Positions 34,558 to 43,193 are shown, numbered from the stretch's first letter. The stretch: DNA of 64,000 bases from Alloalcanivorax marinus (GCF_016906305.1 NZ_JADDOL010000005.1:62001-126000), one strand, 5' to 3'. The notes: generated by a model from the letters alone, not told the origin. Translations and numbers: made by a program.

Positions 34558-35576
34558 GGCAGCACCGGCTCCTCGGGCAGGAATTCCAGGGTGTAGGCCT
34601 TTTTGTAGTCCAGGTCCTTGGGCACCATGCCGGCCTTGGCCATGAAATCGAAGGTGGCTTTCCAGCGCGCGTCGGTCATCACGCCGAGCCCCTTGGTTTT
34701 GGCGTCACCGCCGGCCACCAGGCCGTAGTCCTTCATTTTCTCGATGCCGAAGGCGATCTGCTCATCGGTCATCTGCGGGTTGTCCTGCTTGATCAACTTA
34801 TTGGCCGGCGCCGGATCCTGGAAATAGCTTTTCCAGCCTTCCATGGACGCCTGCACGAAGCGGCGCAGCACCTCAGGTTTCTCCTCCACCCATTCCCGGG
34901 TGGTTTCCAGGGTCTGCGCGTAGGGCGGGTAACCGTACTCCGCGAACAGGAACACCGACGGCGTCACGCCGCCCTTCTCCATGGCGAACGGTTCGGAAGT
35001 GACATAGCCCTGCTGCACCACCGACTTGTCGGCCAGAAACGGCTGCACGCTGAAGGTGTAGGGCCGGATCATGTCGTCGGTAAAGCCGTAGTTGGCTTCC
35101 AGCCAGGGCCAGAAGGTTTGCTTGGCTCCGGAGAACACGTACACCGGCTGGCCCTTGATCTCTTCCAGGGATTTCACGTGGGGATGCGCCAGCAACGCCT
35201 GGGGGTCGCTCTGGAACGGCGCGGCGATGGTCACCACCGGCAGATCCTGCACCAGGGATTTGATGTTGCGGATCGGGTAGCCCATGGTGATGTTTTGCTT
35301 GCCGGCCAGCAGCAGCTGAACGTTATTGACCTGCGGCCCGCCCATCTCGATGTCCACGTCCAGGCCGTACTTCTTGTAAATGCCGGTGGCCTTGGCCTGA
35401 TAGAAACCGCCGTGCTCCGCCTGGGCGAACCAGTTGGTGCCGAACACCACCTTGTCGGGCTCCGCCGCCCCGGCCAGCGCCGCCGACAACAGACCCGCCC
35501 CCAGCGTCACACCGGACAGCAGCCGCCGGCCCCGTTTCCACCACCCTTCGAAATGCGTTCCCCGTGCCTTTGTCAT
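34554..35576 (-). CDS. ABC substrate-binding protein, NMT1/ThiY-like (SBP2)
   Basis: 340 residues. Signal region LLSGVTLGAGLLSAALAGAA, then FGTNWFAQAEHGGFYQAKA and KKYGLDVDIEMGGPQVN. The last 14 residues (AYTLEFLPEEPVLP) are identical to those of SBP3, suggesting duplication. No ABC permease or ATPase in this operon; the set at 21586-23261 is the nearest candidate. First gene of the Rieske/2OG operon. GGAG precedes the ATG and the operator lies 19 bases upstream. Confidence 0.9.
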   Translation of the reverse strand: MTKARGTHFEGWWKRGRRLLSGVTLGAGLLSAALAGAAEPDKVVFGTNWFAQAEHGGFYQAKATGIYKKYGLDVDIEMGGPQVNNVQLLLAGKQNITMGYPIRNIKSLVQDLPVVTIAAPFQSDPQALLAHPHVKSLEEIKGQPVYVFSGAKQTFWPWLEANYGFTDDMIRPYTFSVQPFLADKSVVQQGYVTSEPFAMEKGGVTPSVFLFAEYGYPPYAQTLETTREWVEEKPEVLRRFVQASMEGWKSYFQDPAPANKLIKQDNPQMTDEQIAFGIEKMKDYGLVAGGDAKTKGLGVMTDARWKATFDFMAKAGMVPKDLDYKKAYTLEFLPEEPVLP

Positions 35577-35594
35577 GGTGCGCTCCGTATAAAA

Positions 35595-35602
35595 TGTATA
35601 CA
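35595..35602. promoter_or_regulatory. TGTATACA operator of the SBP2-oxygenase operon
   Basis: Exact palindrome (aTGTATACAg) ending 19 bases before the SBP2 start codon, so binding would block initiation or early transcription of the seven-gene operon. Confidence 0.7.
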
Positions 35603-35757
35603 GCTTGGTATCCAGACTCAGATACCCGGGAAGAGGCAAAGGCTGTGCCAGCTTTGTGGGTATTGCCGGAAGCCTTGCGGCACGCGGCCTGGGGGCGAAA
35701 AGGAAGGAACAGCGGCGGAGCAAGGACGCACCGGGGTGGCGCGCCCGTGCCGTCTTT

Positions 35758-35792
35758 GTGCACAAGATCGCGCCCTTGGCGACCTTGTGCAC
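35758..35792. repeat. Hairpin between SBP3 and SBP2 genes
   Basis: GTGCACAAG (35758-35766) and CTTGTGCAC (35784-35792) with an inner TCGC/GCGA pair after an A-C mismatch. No T-tract on either strand. It could terminate SBP3 transcription weakly or be an intergenic repeat. Confidence 0.5.
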
Positions 35793-35802
35793 GGCGGCTG
35801 GC

Positions 35803-36801
35803 TCAGGGCAGTACCGGCTCCTCGGGCAAAAATTCCAGGGTATAGGCTTCCTTATAGTCCACGTCGTCGGACACCAGGCCCGCCTTCACCATGAACTCAA
35901 AGGTCTTCTCCCAGCGCGCATCGTTCATGTAGCCGATGCCCTTCTCGCCGGCGTCGCCACCGGTGACGATGCCGTACTCCTTGAGCTTGGCCAGACCGTA
36001 GGCGAGCTGCTCATCGGTCATCTCCGGATTGTCCTTCTGGATCAGCGCATTGCCCGGCGCCGGATCGTTCAGATAGCTCTTCCAGCCTTCCAGCGTGGCC
36101 TGCACGAACTTACGCACCATCTCCGGCTTCTCCTTCACCAGCTCCCGGCGGGTCTCCAGAGTCGCCGCGTACGGCGGGTAACCGTAATCCGCGAACAGGA
36201 AGAAATTGGGCGTCACACCTCCCTTCTCGGCGGCGAACGGCTCGGAACTCACATAGGCCTGCTGCACCAGTTCCTTATCCGCCAGGAACGGCCCCAGACT
36301 GAACGTATACGGCTTGGCCTGGGAATCCTTGAACCCGTACTCCGCCTGCAGCCACGGCCAGTACGTGGACCGCGCCGACGTGGAAATCAGCACCGTGCGA
36401 TCCCCCACGTCCTTCAGATCCTTCACCTGCGGATGGGCGATCAAACCCTGCGGATCCTTCTGAAAACACGCCGCCACGCTCACCACCGGCAACCCCTCGC
36501 CCACCGCTTTGATATTGCGCAGCGGATAGCCCATGGTGAAATCGTACTGACCGGCCACCAGCAACTGCAGACCATTCACCTGCGGCCCGCCCATCTTGAT
36601 GGTCACATCCAACCCGTACTTCTCATAAATCCCGGTGGCCTTGGCCTGATAAAACCCGCCATGCTCGGCCTGGGCATACCAACTGGTCCCCACCGTCACC
36701 TTCTCCGCGGCCCCCGCCGCGCCGACGCCGGCCAGCCCCAGCACCGCCACCACCGCCGCCCCCAGGCGCCGGCACACACCACTCTTCAACATCACGCGCA
36801 T
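35803..36801 (-). CDS. ABC substrate-binding protein, NMT1/ThiY-like (SBP3)
   Basis: 332 residues. Signal peptide LGAAVVAVLGLAGVGAAGA, then GTSWYAQAEHGGFYQAKATG and YEKYGLDVTIKMGGPQVNG. Very close to SBP2 along its length, with the same C-terminal end. Single-gene unit with its own operator variant at 36848. No membrane partner adjacent. Confidence 0.9.
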   Translation of the reverse strand: MRVMLKSGVCRRLGAAVVAVLGLAGVGAAGAAEKVTVGTSWYAQAEHGGFYQAKATGIYEKYGLDVTIKMGGPQVNGLQLLVAGQYDFTMGYPLRNIKAVGEGLPVVSVAACFQKDPQGLIAHPQVKDLKDVGDRTVLISTSARSTYWPWLQAEYGFKDSQAKPYTFSLGPFLADKELVQQAYVSSEPFAAEKGGVTPNFFLFADYGYPPYAATLETRRELVKEKPEMVRKFVQATLEGWKSYLNDPAPGNALIQKDNPEMTDEQLAYGLAKLKEYGIVTGGDAGEKGIGYMNDARWEKTFEFMVKAGLVSDDVDYKEAYTLEFLPEEPVLP

Positions 36802-36847
36802 CAGTGTTCTCCGTCAGATTGCTTGCGTTCGCTTCGAACTCTCCTTT

Positions 36848-36855
36848 CGTATACA
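36848..36855. promoter_or_regulatory. CGTATACA operator variant upstream of SBP3
   Basis: One mismatch from TGTATACA (context ttCGTATACAag), 47 bases before the SBP3 start. Confidence 0.55.
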
Positions 36856-36960
36856 AGCAACCTTCATGCCCACCCACCGACACCGCCCCCTCACCAAACC
36901 GGTGCACCCACCCTGAAGCCGCCCGGAGCCGTGTGGCCGGTGTCGCCCTCCCCGGACCGT

Positions 36961-36982
36961 CGTTGGCCAGGGATGGCCAACG
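36961..36982. repeat. Hairpin in the SBP3/flavodoxin intergenic region
   Basis: CGTTGGCC and GGCCAACG form an 8-bp stem with loop AGGGAT. It resembles a dispersed intergenic repeat. Not followed by a T-tract on either strand. Confidence 0.5.
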
Positions 36983-37062
36983 CGAGCCTACAAGGACGTA
37001 TTCACGGCGTGTCCGGGATGGGGCCCACTCCCGCTCCTGCGGCCCCGATGGAGAAAAAACCT

Positions 37063-37734
37063 TCACTCCCCATACGCCGCCAACTCCACCGACCCGGGCT
37101 CCGGCACTACCTGCCCCACCAACCGCCCCACCCGCGCCCCCAACGCAAACGCAATCGCCCGCTCGTTATCATCCACCCCGCGCGTCCCATCGAACCCGGT
37201 CACCGCCGACGCCCCATACGGCGACCCGCCCTTGGTGGTCCGCACCAGCTCCGGCACGCTGTGCGGCACCCCCACCAGAATCATGCCGTGTTGAAAAAAC
37301 GGCAGAAGCAACGTGATCAAGGTCACCTCATTACCGGAATGCATGCCCCCGGTGGAGGTAAAGGCCGCACCCAACTTGCCGATCAACGCCCCCTGCCGCC
37401 ACAACGGCGCCACCTCATCGATAAAGGCCCGCAACGGCGTGCTCATCAACCCGTAGCGGGTCGGCGAGCCCCAGACGATGCCGCGCGCCCAGATCAGATC
37501 CTCCTGGCTGGCCCGGGGCAGCGCCCGGTACTCCGCCTGCGCCGCCAGGAAATCCGCCCGCTGGGCATCGACGCTGTACTCCGGCGGCTCGATGTCGACG
37601 CGCCGCAACCGCACCTCCGCCCCCTCCGCTTCGGCACCGCGCACCACCGCGCGGGCCAGTTCCAGGGTGCTGCCATAGCGGGAATCACAGATCACACAGA
37701 CACGTCGTGGTTCGGAAGGTCGCGATTCGGACAT
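37063..37734 (-). CDS. WrbA-like flavodoxin/NAD(P)H:quinone oxidoreductase
   Basis: 223 residues. FMN-binding start VCVICDSRYGSTLELARAV and WGSPTRYGLMSTPLRAFIDEVAPLW match WrbA and its relatives; GAAFTSTGGMHSGNEVTLITLLLPFFQHGM is the typical third segment. Reduces quinones with NAD(P)H in relatives. It has its own TGTATACA operator, so it belongs to the purine regulon, where it might support oxygenase electron transfer or protect against quinones (inference). GGAG precedes the ATG. Confidence 0.85.
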   Translation of the reverse strand: MSESRPSEPRRVCVICDSRYGSTLELARAVVRGAEAEGAEVRLRRVDIEPPEYSVDAQRADFLAAQAEYRALPRASQEDLIWARGIVWGSPTRYGLMSTPLRAFIDEVAPLWRQGALIGKLGAAFTSTGGMHSGNEVTLITLLLPFFQHGMILVGVPHSVPELVRTTKGGSPYGASAVTGFDGTRGVDDNERAIAFALGARVGRLVGQVVPEPGSVELAAYGE

Positions 37735-37784
37735 GAGCGTCTCCGGTTTGCGGTAAGGGATTGCCCCGAATTGGAGCCTGGCGC

Positions 37785-37792
37785 TGTATACA
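37785..37792. promoter_or_regulatory. TGTATACA operator of the flavodoxin-like gene
   Basis: Exact palindrome (cTGTATACAg), 51 bases before the start at 37734, in the divergent region shared with guaD. Confidence 0.65.
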
Positions 37793-37939
37793 GGCAAGGC
37801 CCGTGCCACGCCGGAGGGCGGAAAGCGCCGCGCCCGGCCCGGCGACACGCACCGCCGCGGCGCATCGAAACACCATTCCGCACCACGCCGGCCCTTGGCC
37901 GGCAAGGCTTGCCGCACGCCCATAGAGCGACTAAAAAGG

Positions 37940-37947
37940 TGTATACA
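37940..37947. promoter_or_regulatory. TGTATACA operator of guaD
   Basis: Exact palindrome (gTGTATACAt), 22 bases before the guaD start codon. Confidence 0.7.
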
Positions 37948-37969
37948 TTCCCCCAAAAAAGAGGTCGCG

Positions 37970-39247
37970 ATGGCGCAGCCCCTTCTGATCCGTGCCAGCC
38001 TGCTCAATCCGGTGGACGCCGACCACTGGGTGTTCTACCGGGACGGCGGCGTGCTGGTGCACGAAGGTCGCATCCTCGGCGTGGGCGCCATGAGCGAGTT
38101 CCGCCAGCAGCCGGTGGGCGCCATGCTGGAACTGGACAGCCTGCTGGTGCCGGGCTTCGTGGACGTGCACATCCACTGGGTGCAGCACCACGTGCGCGGC
38201 CGCTTTCAACGGGATCTGATGGAGTGGCTACGCAACCATATCTGGCCCGAGGAAATGGGCTTCGACAACGAACTGTTCGCACGCCGCCACGCGCAGAATT
38301 TTTTCCACGACACGGTGCGCGCCGGCACCACCCTGGGCATGGCCTACTCCAGCCCCCATGTGCGCGCCCTGGAAATCGCCGCCAGCGAAGCCATCGGCGA
38401 CTGGGTGCTGGGCAACTCGATCATGGAAAAGGCAGCGCCGGAGCCGCTCTGCCGGGCCAGCCCGGACAACGCCGACCAGGTGGCGCCGCTGCTGAAAAAA
38501 CTGGGCCGGGAACACTACGCGGTGACGCCGCGTTTCGCGCTCAATTGCAGCGCCGCTCTGATGCGCGACCTGGGCGATCTGGCCCGGCGGGAAAACGCCC
38601 TGATCCAGACCCATCTCTCGGAATCGGTGAACGAAGTTCGCGAAATTCGCGAGGCCTTTCCCGAAGCCCAGGACTATACCGACGTCTACGACCGGGCCGG
38701 CCTGCTGGGCCCGCGCTCGGTGCTCGGCCACTGCATTCATCTCAGTACCCGGGAACACCAGACCCTGGCCCGGCGCGGCGCCTGGATCGCCCATTGCCCA
38801 TCGTCCAACGAGGCGCTGGACAGCGGGCGCATGGACCTGCAGGCGATACGCCGCCACGGCATTCGCTACGCGCTGGCCTCGGACGTGGGCGCCGGGCCCA
38901 GCCACAGCATGCTGCACGTAATGCAGCGTTTCCTGGCCCAGCACCGCGACGCCGGTGTCGACGTGAACGCCCGGGAGGCGCTTTACCATGCCACCCTGGC
39001 CGGCGCCGAGTGCCTGGGCCGGGGCGATCGGGCCGGCAGTTTCGCGCCCGGCAAGCGCGCCGACTTCGTGGAGCTGCCGCTGCCCGACGGAAGCGGCGGC
39101 CCGGACCACTGGTTTGAATCCCTGCTGGCCGGTGAAGCCCGGGATCTGGAAGAGCGCCCGCTGCGCACCTGGATCGAGGGGCACCCCATGGAAACCGACT
39201 TCGACGACGAGGACGACGACCACTGGCCGCCGCCGGACTGGGATTGA
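37970..39247 (+). CDS. guaD: Guanine deaminase
   Basis: Zn amidohydrolase converting guanine to xanthine and ammonia. 425 residues. Metal ligands in PGFVDVHIHWVQHH (His 67, His 69), then TPRFALNCSAALM, IQTHLSESVNEV, LGHCIHLS, HCPSSNEALDSG and ASDVGAGPSHSM, all typical of GuaD. The very acidic tail (DFDDEDDDHW) is unusual. GAGGTCGCG precedes the ATG. Convergent with uraD six bases away. Its product xanthine needs an oxidation step to reach urate, and no xanthine dehydrogenase is present here. Confidence 0.92.
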   Translation: MAQPLLIRASLLNPVDADHWVFYRDGGVLVHEGRILGVGAMSEFRQQPVGAMLELDSLLVPGFVDVHIHWVQHHVRGRFQRDLMEWLRNHIWPEEMGFDNELFARRHAQNFFHDTVRAGTTLGMAYSSPHVRALEIAASEAIGDWVLGNSIMEKAAPEPLCRASPDNADQVAPLLKKLGREHYAVTPRFALNCSAALMRDLGDLARRENALIQTHLSESVNEVREIREAFPEAQDYTDVYDRAGLLGPRSVLGHCIHLSTREHQTLARRGAWIAHCPSSNEALDSGRMDLQAIRRHGIRYALASDVGAGPSHSMLHVMQRFLAQHRDAGVDVNAREALYHATLAGAECLGRGDRAGSFAPGKRADFVELPLPDGSGGPDHWFESLLAGEARDLEERPLRTWIEGHPMETDFDDEDDDHWPPPDWD

Positions 39248-39253
39248 TGTCGA

Positions 39254-39784
39254 TCAGCCGCCGGCGCGGGCGGCCAGGCGCAGCCGCGCGATGCGGTTGA
39301 CCTGGGCCACCGCGGTGGCGCGCTCGGTGTCCGCGTCGTTGTTCAGACGCGCCTCGAAGGCCTGAAGAATCTCCCGCCGGTGCAGGCCGCGCACCGCCAC
39401 GATAAAGGGAAAACCGAAACGCGCCCGGTAGGCCGCGTTGAGTGTCTGGAAGCGCTCGAACTCCTCCTCCGTGCATTGGTCCAGCCCGGCACCGGCCTGC
39501 TCGGCGCCGGAGTCGGCGGTGAGCGCCTCGCCCACCGCCAGCTTGCCGGCCAGGTCCGGGTGGGCGCGCAGCACCGTCAATTGCGCGCCGGCATCGGCGG
39601 CGTCGAACACCGCCGCCAGCCGCGCCGCCAGCCCCTCAACGGTATCGTCCCGCGCGCTCAGTCCGGCGCGGTGGGCCTGGCGGGCGATCCAGGGGGAGTG
39701 CTCGTAGACGTCGCCGTAACAGGCCACGAAGGCGTCCTCGTCCAGGGTGCTGGGGCGCGGCGACAGCCGCTCGGTTTCAGCCAT
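39254..39784 (-). CDS. uraD: 2-oxo-4-hydroxy-4-carboxy-5-ureidoimidazoline (OHCU) decarboxylase
   Basis: Third step of urate breakdown, giving (S)-allantoin. 176 residues. Catalytic His75 in VLRAHPDLAGKLA, and the signature FQTLNAAYRARFGFPFIVAVRG; RREILQAFEARLNN completes the family. Overlaps puuE by eight bases, so the two are co-transcribed leftward from the 40747 operator region. Confidence 0.95.
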   Translation of the reverse strand: MAETERLSPRPSTLDEDAFVACYGDVYEHSPWIARQAHRAGLSARDDTVEGLAARLAAVFDAADAGAQLTVLRAHPDLAGKLAVGEALTADSGAEQAGAGLDQCTEEEFERFQTLNAAYRARFGFPFIVAVRGLHRREILQAFEARLNNDADTERATAVAQVNRIARLRLAARAGG

Positions 39785-40694
39785 GCTGCGTCATCCAGTG
39801 TCGGGCGATATCGAGGCGCCGGGCCACCCAGACGTCCGGGTGGGCGCGCACGTGGCGCAGAAACCTTTCCAGGGCGGCGGCGCGTCCCGGGCGCCCCGCC
39901 AGACGGCAATGCAGCCCCACCGACATCATGCGCGGCCCCTCCGCGCCCTCCCGGTAGAGATAATCGAAGGTATCGCGCAGATAGCGGAAGAACGGCTCGC
40001 CGTCGCCGAACCCCGCCGGCGAGGCGAACCGCATGTCGTTCACATCCAGGGTATAGGGCACCACCAGATGGCGCTGGTCCGCCACCCGGGTCCAGAACGG
40101 CAGATCATCGTTGTAGTCGTCGGCGTCATAAAGAAAACCGCCGTGCTCCACCACCAGCCGCCGGGTATTGGGGCTGGTGCGGCCGGTGTACCAGCCCAGG
40201 GGCCGGTGGCCGGCGGCGCGGGTCAGCGCCTCCACGGCACGGCCGATGTGTTCCGCTTCCACCGCCTCCGGCACGTATTGGTAGTCGATCCACCGATAGC
40301 CGTGGCTGCAGATTTCGTGGCCTTCATCGACCAGGGCGCGAATCACCTCGGGATGGCGTTCGGCGGCCATGCCCACGGCGAACACGGTGAGCGGCAGCCG
40401 ATAGCGCCGGAACAGGCGCAGCAGGCGCCAGACGCCGGCCCGGCTGCCGTACTCGTACAGGGACTCCATGCTCATATGGCGCACGTCGGGGCGCGCCTCG
40501 ACCCCCGTCATCTCAGAGAGAAAGGATTCCGACGCGGGGTCGCCGTGCAGCACGCAATTCTCACCGCCCTCTTCGTAATTGAGCACGAATTGCACCGCCA
40601 GCCGGGCGCCGCCGGGCCAGCGCGGGTCCGGCGGCGTCGGACCGTAGCCGATCAAATCACGGGGGTAGCCGGACGCCGGCTCCTGTTCCGCCAT
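39777..40694 (-). CDS. puuE: Allantoinase PuuE (polysaccharide-deacetylase fold)
   Basis: Converts allantoin to allantoate. 305 residues. Typical opening YPRDLIGYGPTPPDPRWPGGARLAVQFVLNYEEGGE and GYRWIDYQYVPEA are diagnostic of the metal-independent PuuE type, with SHGYRWIDY replacing the usual NodB metal motif. The ATG at 40694 has AGGAG upstream; the in-frame extension to 40976 runs into uraH and is rejected. Divergent from uraH. Allantoate-degrading enzymes are not in the window. Confidence 0.94.
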   Translation of the reverse strand: MAEQEPASGYPRDLIGYGPTPPDPRWPGGARLAVQFVLNYEEGGENCVLHGDPASESFLSEMTGVEARPDVRHMSMESLYEYGSRAGVWRLLRLFRRYRLPLTVFAVGMAAERHPEVIRALVDEGHEICSHGYRWIDYQYVPEAVEAEHIGRAVEALTRAAGHRPLGWYTGRTSPNTRRLVVEHGGFLYDADDYNDDLPFWTRVADQRHLVVPYTLDVNDMRFASPAGFGDGEPFFRYLRDTFDYLYREGAEGPRMMSVGLHCRLAGRPGRAAALERFLRHVRAHPDVWVARRLDIARHWMTQHG

Positions 40695-40746
40695 GTGCCT
40701 GTCTCCTTTCACTGGCCGGATCTCGCTGGCCGGATCGAATTGCACC

Positions 40747-40754
40747 TGTATACA
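40747..40754. promoter_or_regulatory. TGTATACA operator between puuE and uraH
   Basis: Exact palindrome (cTGTATACAt) in the 112-base divergent region, 53 bases from each start (puuE 40694, uraH 40807). One site could control both directions. Confidence 0.7.
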
Positions 40755-40806
40755 TCTTTGTGGTTTTATTGTCGACATTGCAAAACACAATATCGAGGAG
40801 CGACCC

Positions 40807-41166
40807 ATGGGGCGTCTCACCACGCACGTGCTCGACACCGCCAGCGGGCGGCCCGCCACCGGCCTGGCCCTGGAACTGTGGCGCCTGGACGATGAACGCC
40901 TGTCCCTGATCGGAGAATGCAAAACCGATGCCGACGGCCGCTGCCCGTCGCCGTTGCTGGAAGGGGAGGCGTTCACGCCCGGGCGTTATCAGCTGCTGTT
41001 CCGGGCCGGTGATTATTTCCGCGACCGGAACCCGGGCGACGCCCCGCCGGAGCCGGCGTTCCTGGACGAAGTGATCGTGCGTTTCGGGGTCGCCGACGCC
41101 GACCGCCACTATCATGTGCCCTTGCTGCTGTCGCCCTACGGCTACAGCACCTACCGGGGGTCCTGA
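40807..41166 (+). CDS. uraH: 5-hydroxyisourate hydrolase (transthyretin-related)
   Basis: Second step of urate breakdown, opening 5-hydroxyisourate to OHCU. 119 residues. N-terminal RLTTHVLDTASGRPATGLALELW with the active-site His7, and the C-terminal signature HYHVPLLLSPYGYSTYRGS are diagnostic. GAGGAG precedes the ATG. puuD begins two bases after the stop. Confidence 0.96.
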   Translation: MGRLTTHVLDTASGRPATGLALELWRLDDERLSLIGECKTDADGRCPSPLLEGEAFTPGRYQLLFRAGDYFRDRNPGDAPPEPAFLDEVIVRFGVADADRHYHVPLLLSPYGYSTYRGS

Positions 41167-41168
41167 CC

Positions 41169-42359
41169 ATGGAAGGGCATCTCCATGAGTGGGCGAACCT
41201 GCTGATCCGCTGGCTGCACATCACCGTGGGCGTGGCCTGGATCGGCGCCTCGTTCTACTTCAACTGGCTGGAGAATCAGCTGGAGCGCGACGGCGACAAA
41301 CCCGAAGGCGTGGAAGGCACCCTGTGGGCGATCCACGGCGGCGGCTTCTATCACCTGCAAAAATTCCAGGTGGCGCCGGCGCGGCTGCCGGAGCGTCTGC
41401 ACTGGTTCAAATGGGAGGCCTACTACACCTGGATCAGCGGCTTCCTGCTGCTGGCGGTGGTCTATTACCTGAACGCCCGCACCAACCTGATCGACCCCTC
41501 GGTGGCGGACCTGTCGCCGCTCGCCGCCAGTCTGATCGGTCTGGCCACCCTGGCGCTGAGCTGGCTGGTCTACGACGGCCTGTGCCGCTCGCCGCTGGGG
41601 CGCAGGCCGGTGGCGCTGGCCGCCGTGCTGTTCGCGCTGCTGGTGCTGCTGGCCTGGGGGCTGAATCAGCTGTTCAGCGGTCGTGGCGCCTATATCCACG
41701 TGGGCGCCGCCATCGGCACCTGCATGGTGGCCAATGTGTTCTTCGTGATCATCCCCGGTCAGCGCGCCATGGTGGCGGCCATGCAGGCCGGCCGCGCGCC
41801 GGACGGCGCCCGGGGCCGGGCCGGCGCCCTGCGCTCGCGGCACAACAACTACCTGACCCTGCCGGTGCTGTTCATCATGATCAGCAACCATTTTCCCGGC
41901 ACCTACGGCAGCCACTGGAGCTGGCTGATTCTGGTGGCCCTGGCGGCGGTGGGCATCGTTATTCGCCATTACTTCAACGTGCGCCACCTGCCCGGCCGCC
42001 ATTGGCCGCTGCCGGTGCTGGCGCTGGCCGGCCTGGTGACGATCGTGGCGGCCACCGCGCCGGTGGCTTTGCAGAAGGACGGCGGCGACGGCGCCGGCCC
42101 CACGGTGCCGCTGGCCCAGGTGCGCCCGGTGATCGAGCAACGTTGCGCGGTGTGCCACGCGGCCCGGCCCTCCTTCGGTGGTTTCGCGACGCCGCCCAAG
42201 GGCATTCGCCTGGACGACGACGACGCCATCCGCCAGCACCGCCGGCAGATCGGTCAGGTGGCGGTGCGCACGCACATCATGCCGCCCGGCAACATTACCG
42301 GCATCACCGAGCAGGAGCGCGCGCTGCTGGAACGCTGGCTGAACCAGACGGCGCCCTGA
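41169..42359 (+). CDS. puuD: Membrane urate oxidase PuuD with cytochrome c domain
   Basis: First step of urate breakdown (urate to 5-hydroxyisourate), coupled to the respiratory chain rather than to peroxide formation. 396 residues: about eight membrane helices (DUF989/PuuD domain) followed by a C-terminal c-type cytochrome. The haem motif C326-A-V-C329-H330 lies in VIEQRCAVCHAARPS and a distal Met in HIMPPGNI. N-terminal WLHITVGVAWIGASFYFNWLE is typical. Co-transcribed with uraH. Confidence 0.95.
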   Translation: MEGHLHEWANLLIRWLHITVGVAWIGASFYFNWLENQLERDGDKPEGVEGTLWAIHGGGFYHLQKFQVAPARLPERLHWFKWEAYYTWISGFLLLAVVYYLNARTNLIDPSVADLSPLAASLIGLATLALSWLVYDGLCRSPLGRRPVALAAVLFALLVLLAWGLNQLFSGRGAYIHVGAAIGTCMVANVFFVIIPGQRAMVAAMQAGRAPDGARGRAGALRSRHNNYLTLPVLFIMISNHFPGTYGSHWSWLILVALAAVGIVIRHYFNVRHLPGRHWPLPVLALAGLVTIVAATAPVALQKDGGDGAGPTVPLAQVRPVIEQRCAVCHAARPSFGGFATPPKGIRLDDDDAIRQHRRQIGQVAVRTHIMPPGNITGITEQERALLERWLNQTAP

Positions 42360-42360
42360 G

Positions 42361-42380
42361 GGTGACCGCGCGCGGTCACC
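42361..42380. repeat. Perfect 20-bp palindrome after puuD
   Basis: GGTGACCGCGCGCGGTCACC begins two bases after the puuD stop and 20 bases before the operator at 42400. No loop and no T-tract. It may be a second operator or a weak terminator. Confidence 0.6.
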
Positions 42381-42399
42381 TTGCGTGGCCAGGACAAGA

Positions 42400-42407
42400 T
42401 GTATACA
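42400..42407. promoter_or_regulatory. TGTATACA operator of GntR regulator 2
   Basis: Exact palindrome (aTGTATACAt), 46 bases before the regulator start, consistent with autoregulation. Confidence 0.7.
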
Positions 42408-42452
42408 TTTCGGGCTCGACGCATTTCGGGTTCGACCCAGAGGTTTCCTTCC

Positions 42453-43193
42453 ATGGCCACGGCTCCCGACTCCGGCAAGTTCCCCTCCGCCGCCACCCTG
42501 GCCCCCGCCCGGGGCGCGCGCAAAGCCAGTGACCAGACCATCTACGATTCAATCTACGAGGCGGTGCTTACCCAGCGGCTGCCGCCGGGCTCGCGGCTGC
42601 CGGAGGTGGCGCTCAGCGAGATGTTCGGCGTGAGCCGCTCCATCGTGCGCAAGGCGCTGACCCGCCTGACCTCCGACCATGTGATCGAACAGCGCCCCAA
42701 CCAGATGGCCATGGTGGCGCGCCCGGACGTGGAGGAAACCCGGCAGATTTTCGCCGCCCGGCGGCTGGTGGAAAGCGAGGTAATGCGGCTCACCGCCGGC
42801 ACCCTGAGCAAGGCGCGGGTGCAGGAACTGCGCAAGCTGGTGAAGGATGAGAAGGCCGCCCACGACAGCGGCCGCGATCAGGACCGCGTGCATTGCTCCA
42901 TGGAAGTGCATCGTTTCCTGGCCCGGCACTGCCCCAATCAGGTGCTGGGGCGGATGATGCGTGACCTGGTTTTGCGCACCTCCATCGTCATCGCCCTGTA
43001 CAAATCCCCGGGCATCACCGCCTGTTTTCTGGGCGACGACCACGGCCGCCTGGCCACCCTGATCGCCAAGGGCGACGGCGAGGCGGCGGCGGCCCTGGCC
43101 CACGACCATCTGGTGGCGCTGGAAAACCTGCTCGACCTCAACGACGACAGCCGCCCCATCGATCTCGCCAGTATTCTGCGCCCGCCTTCCTGA
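42453..43193 (+). CDS. GntR-family transcription regulator with FCD domain (regulator 2)
   Basis: 246 residues. Winged helix: SDQTIYDSIYEAVLTQRLPPGSRLPEVALSEMFGVSRSIVRKALTRL. FCD-domain helices follow with His and Asp positions (MEVHRFLARHCPN, GDDHGRLATLIAKGDGEAAAALAHDHL). Lies centrally in the purine genes and has a TGTATACA site upstream, so it is the best candidate for the regulator of the whole set. Ligand unknown. Confidence 0.9.
   Translation: MATAPDSGKFPSAATLAPARGARKASDQTIYDSIYEAVLTQRLPPGSRLPEVALSEMFGVSRSIVRKALTRLTSDHVIEQRPNQMAMVARPDVEETRQIFAARRLVESEVMRLTAGTLSKARVQELRKLVKDEKAAHDSGRDQDRVHCSMEVHRFLARHCPNQVLGRMMRDLVLRTSIVIALYKSPGITACFLGDDHGRLATLIAKGDGEAAAALAHDHLVALENLLDLNDDSRPIDLASILRPPS

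Noticed and set aside
35605-39117. 1170-residue plus-strand open frame
   Set aside because: Runs across SBP3, intergenic DNA, the flavodoxin gene and guaD in the wrong frame. Low-complexity Arg/Pro/His composition typical of GC-rich shadow frames.
38228-39223. 331-residue antisense frame over guaD
   Set aside because: Shadow frame; guaD on the plus strand has all catalytic motifs.
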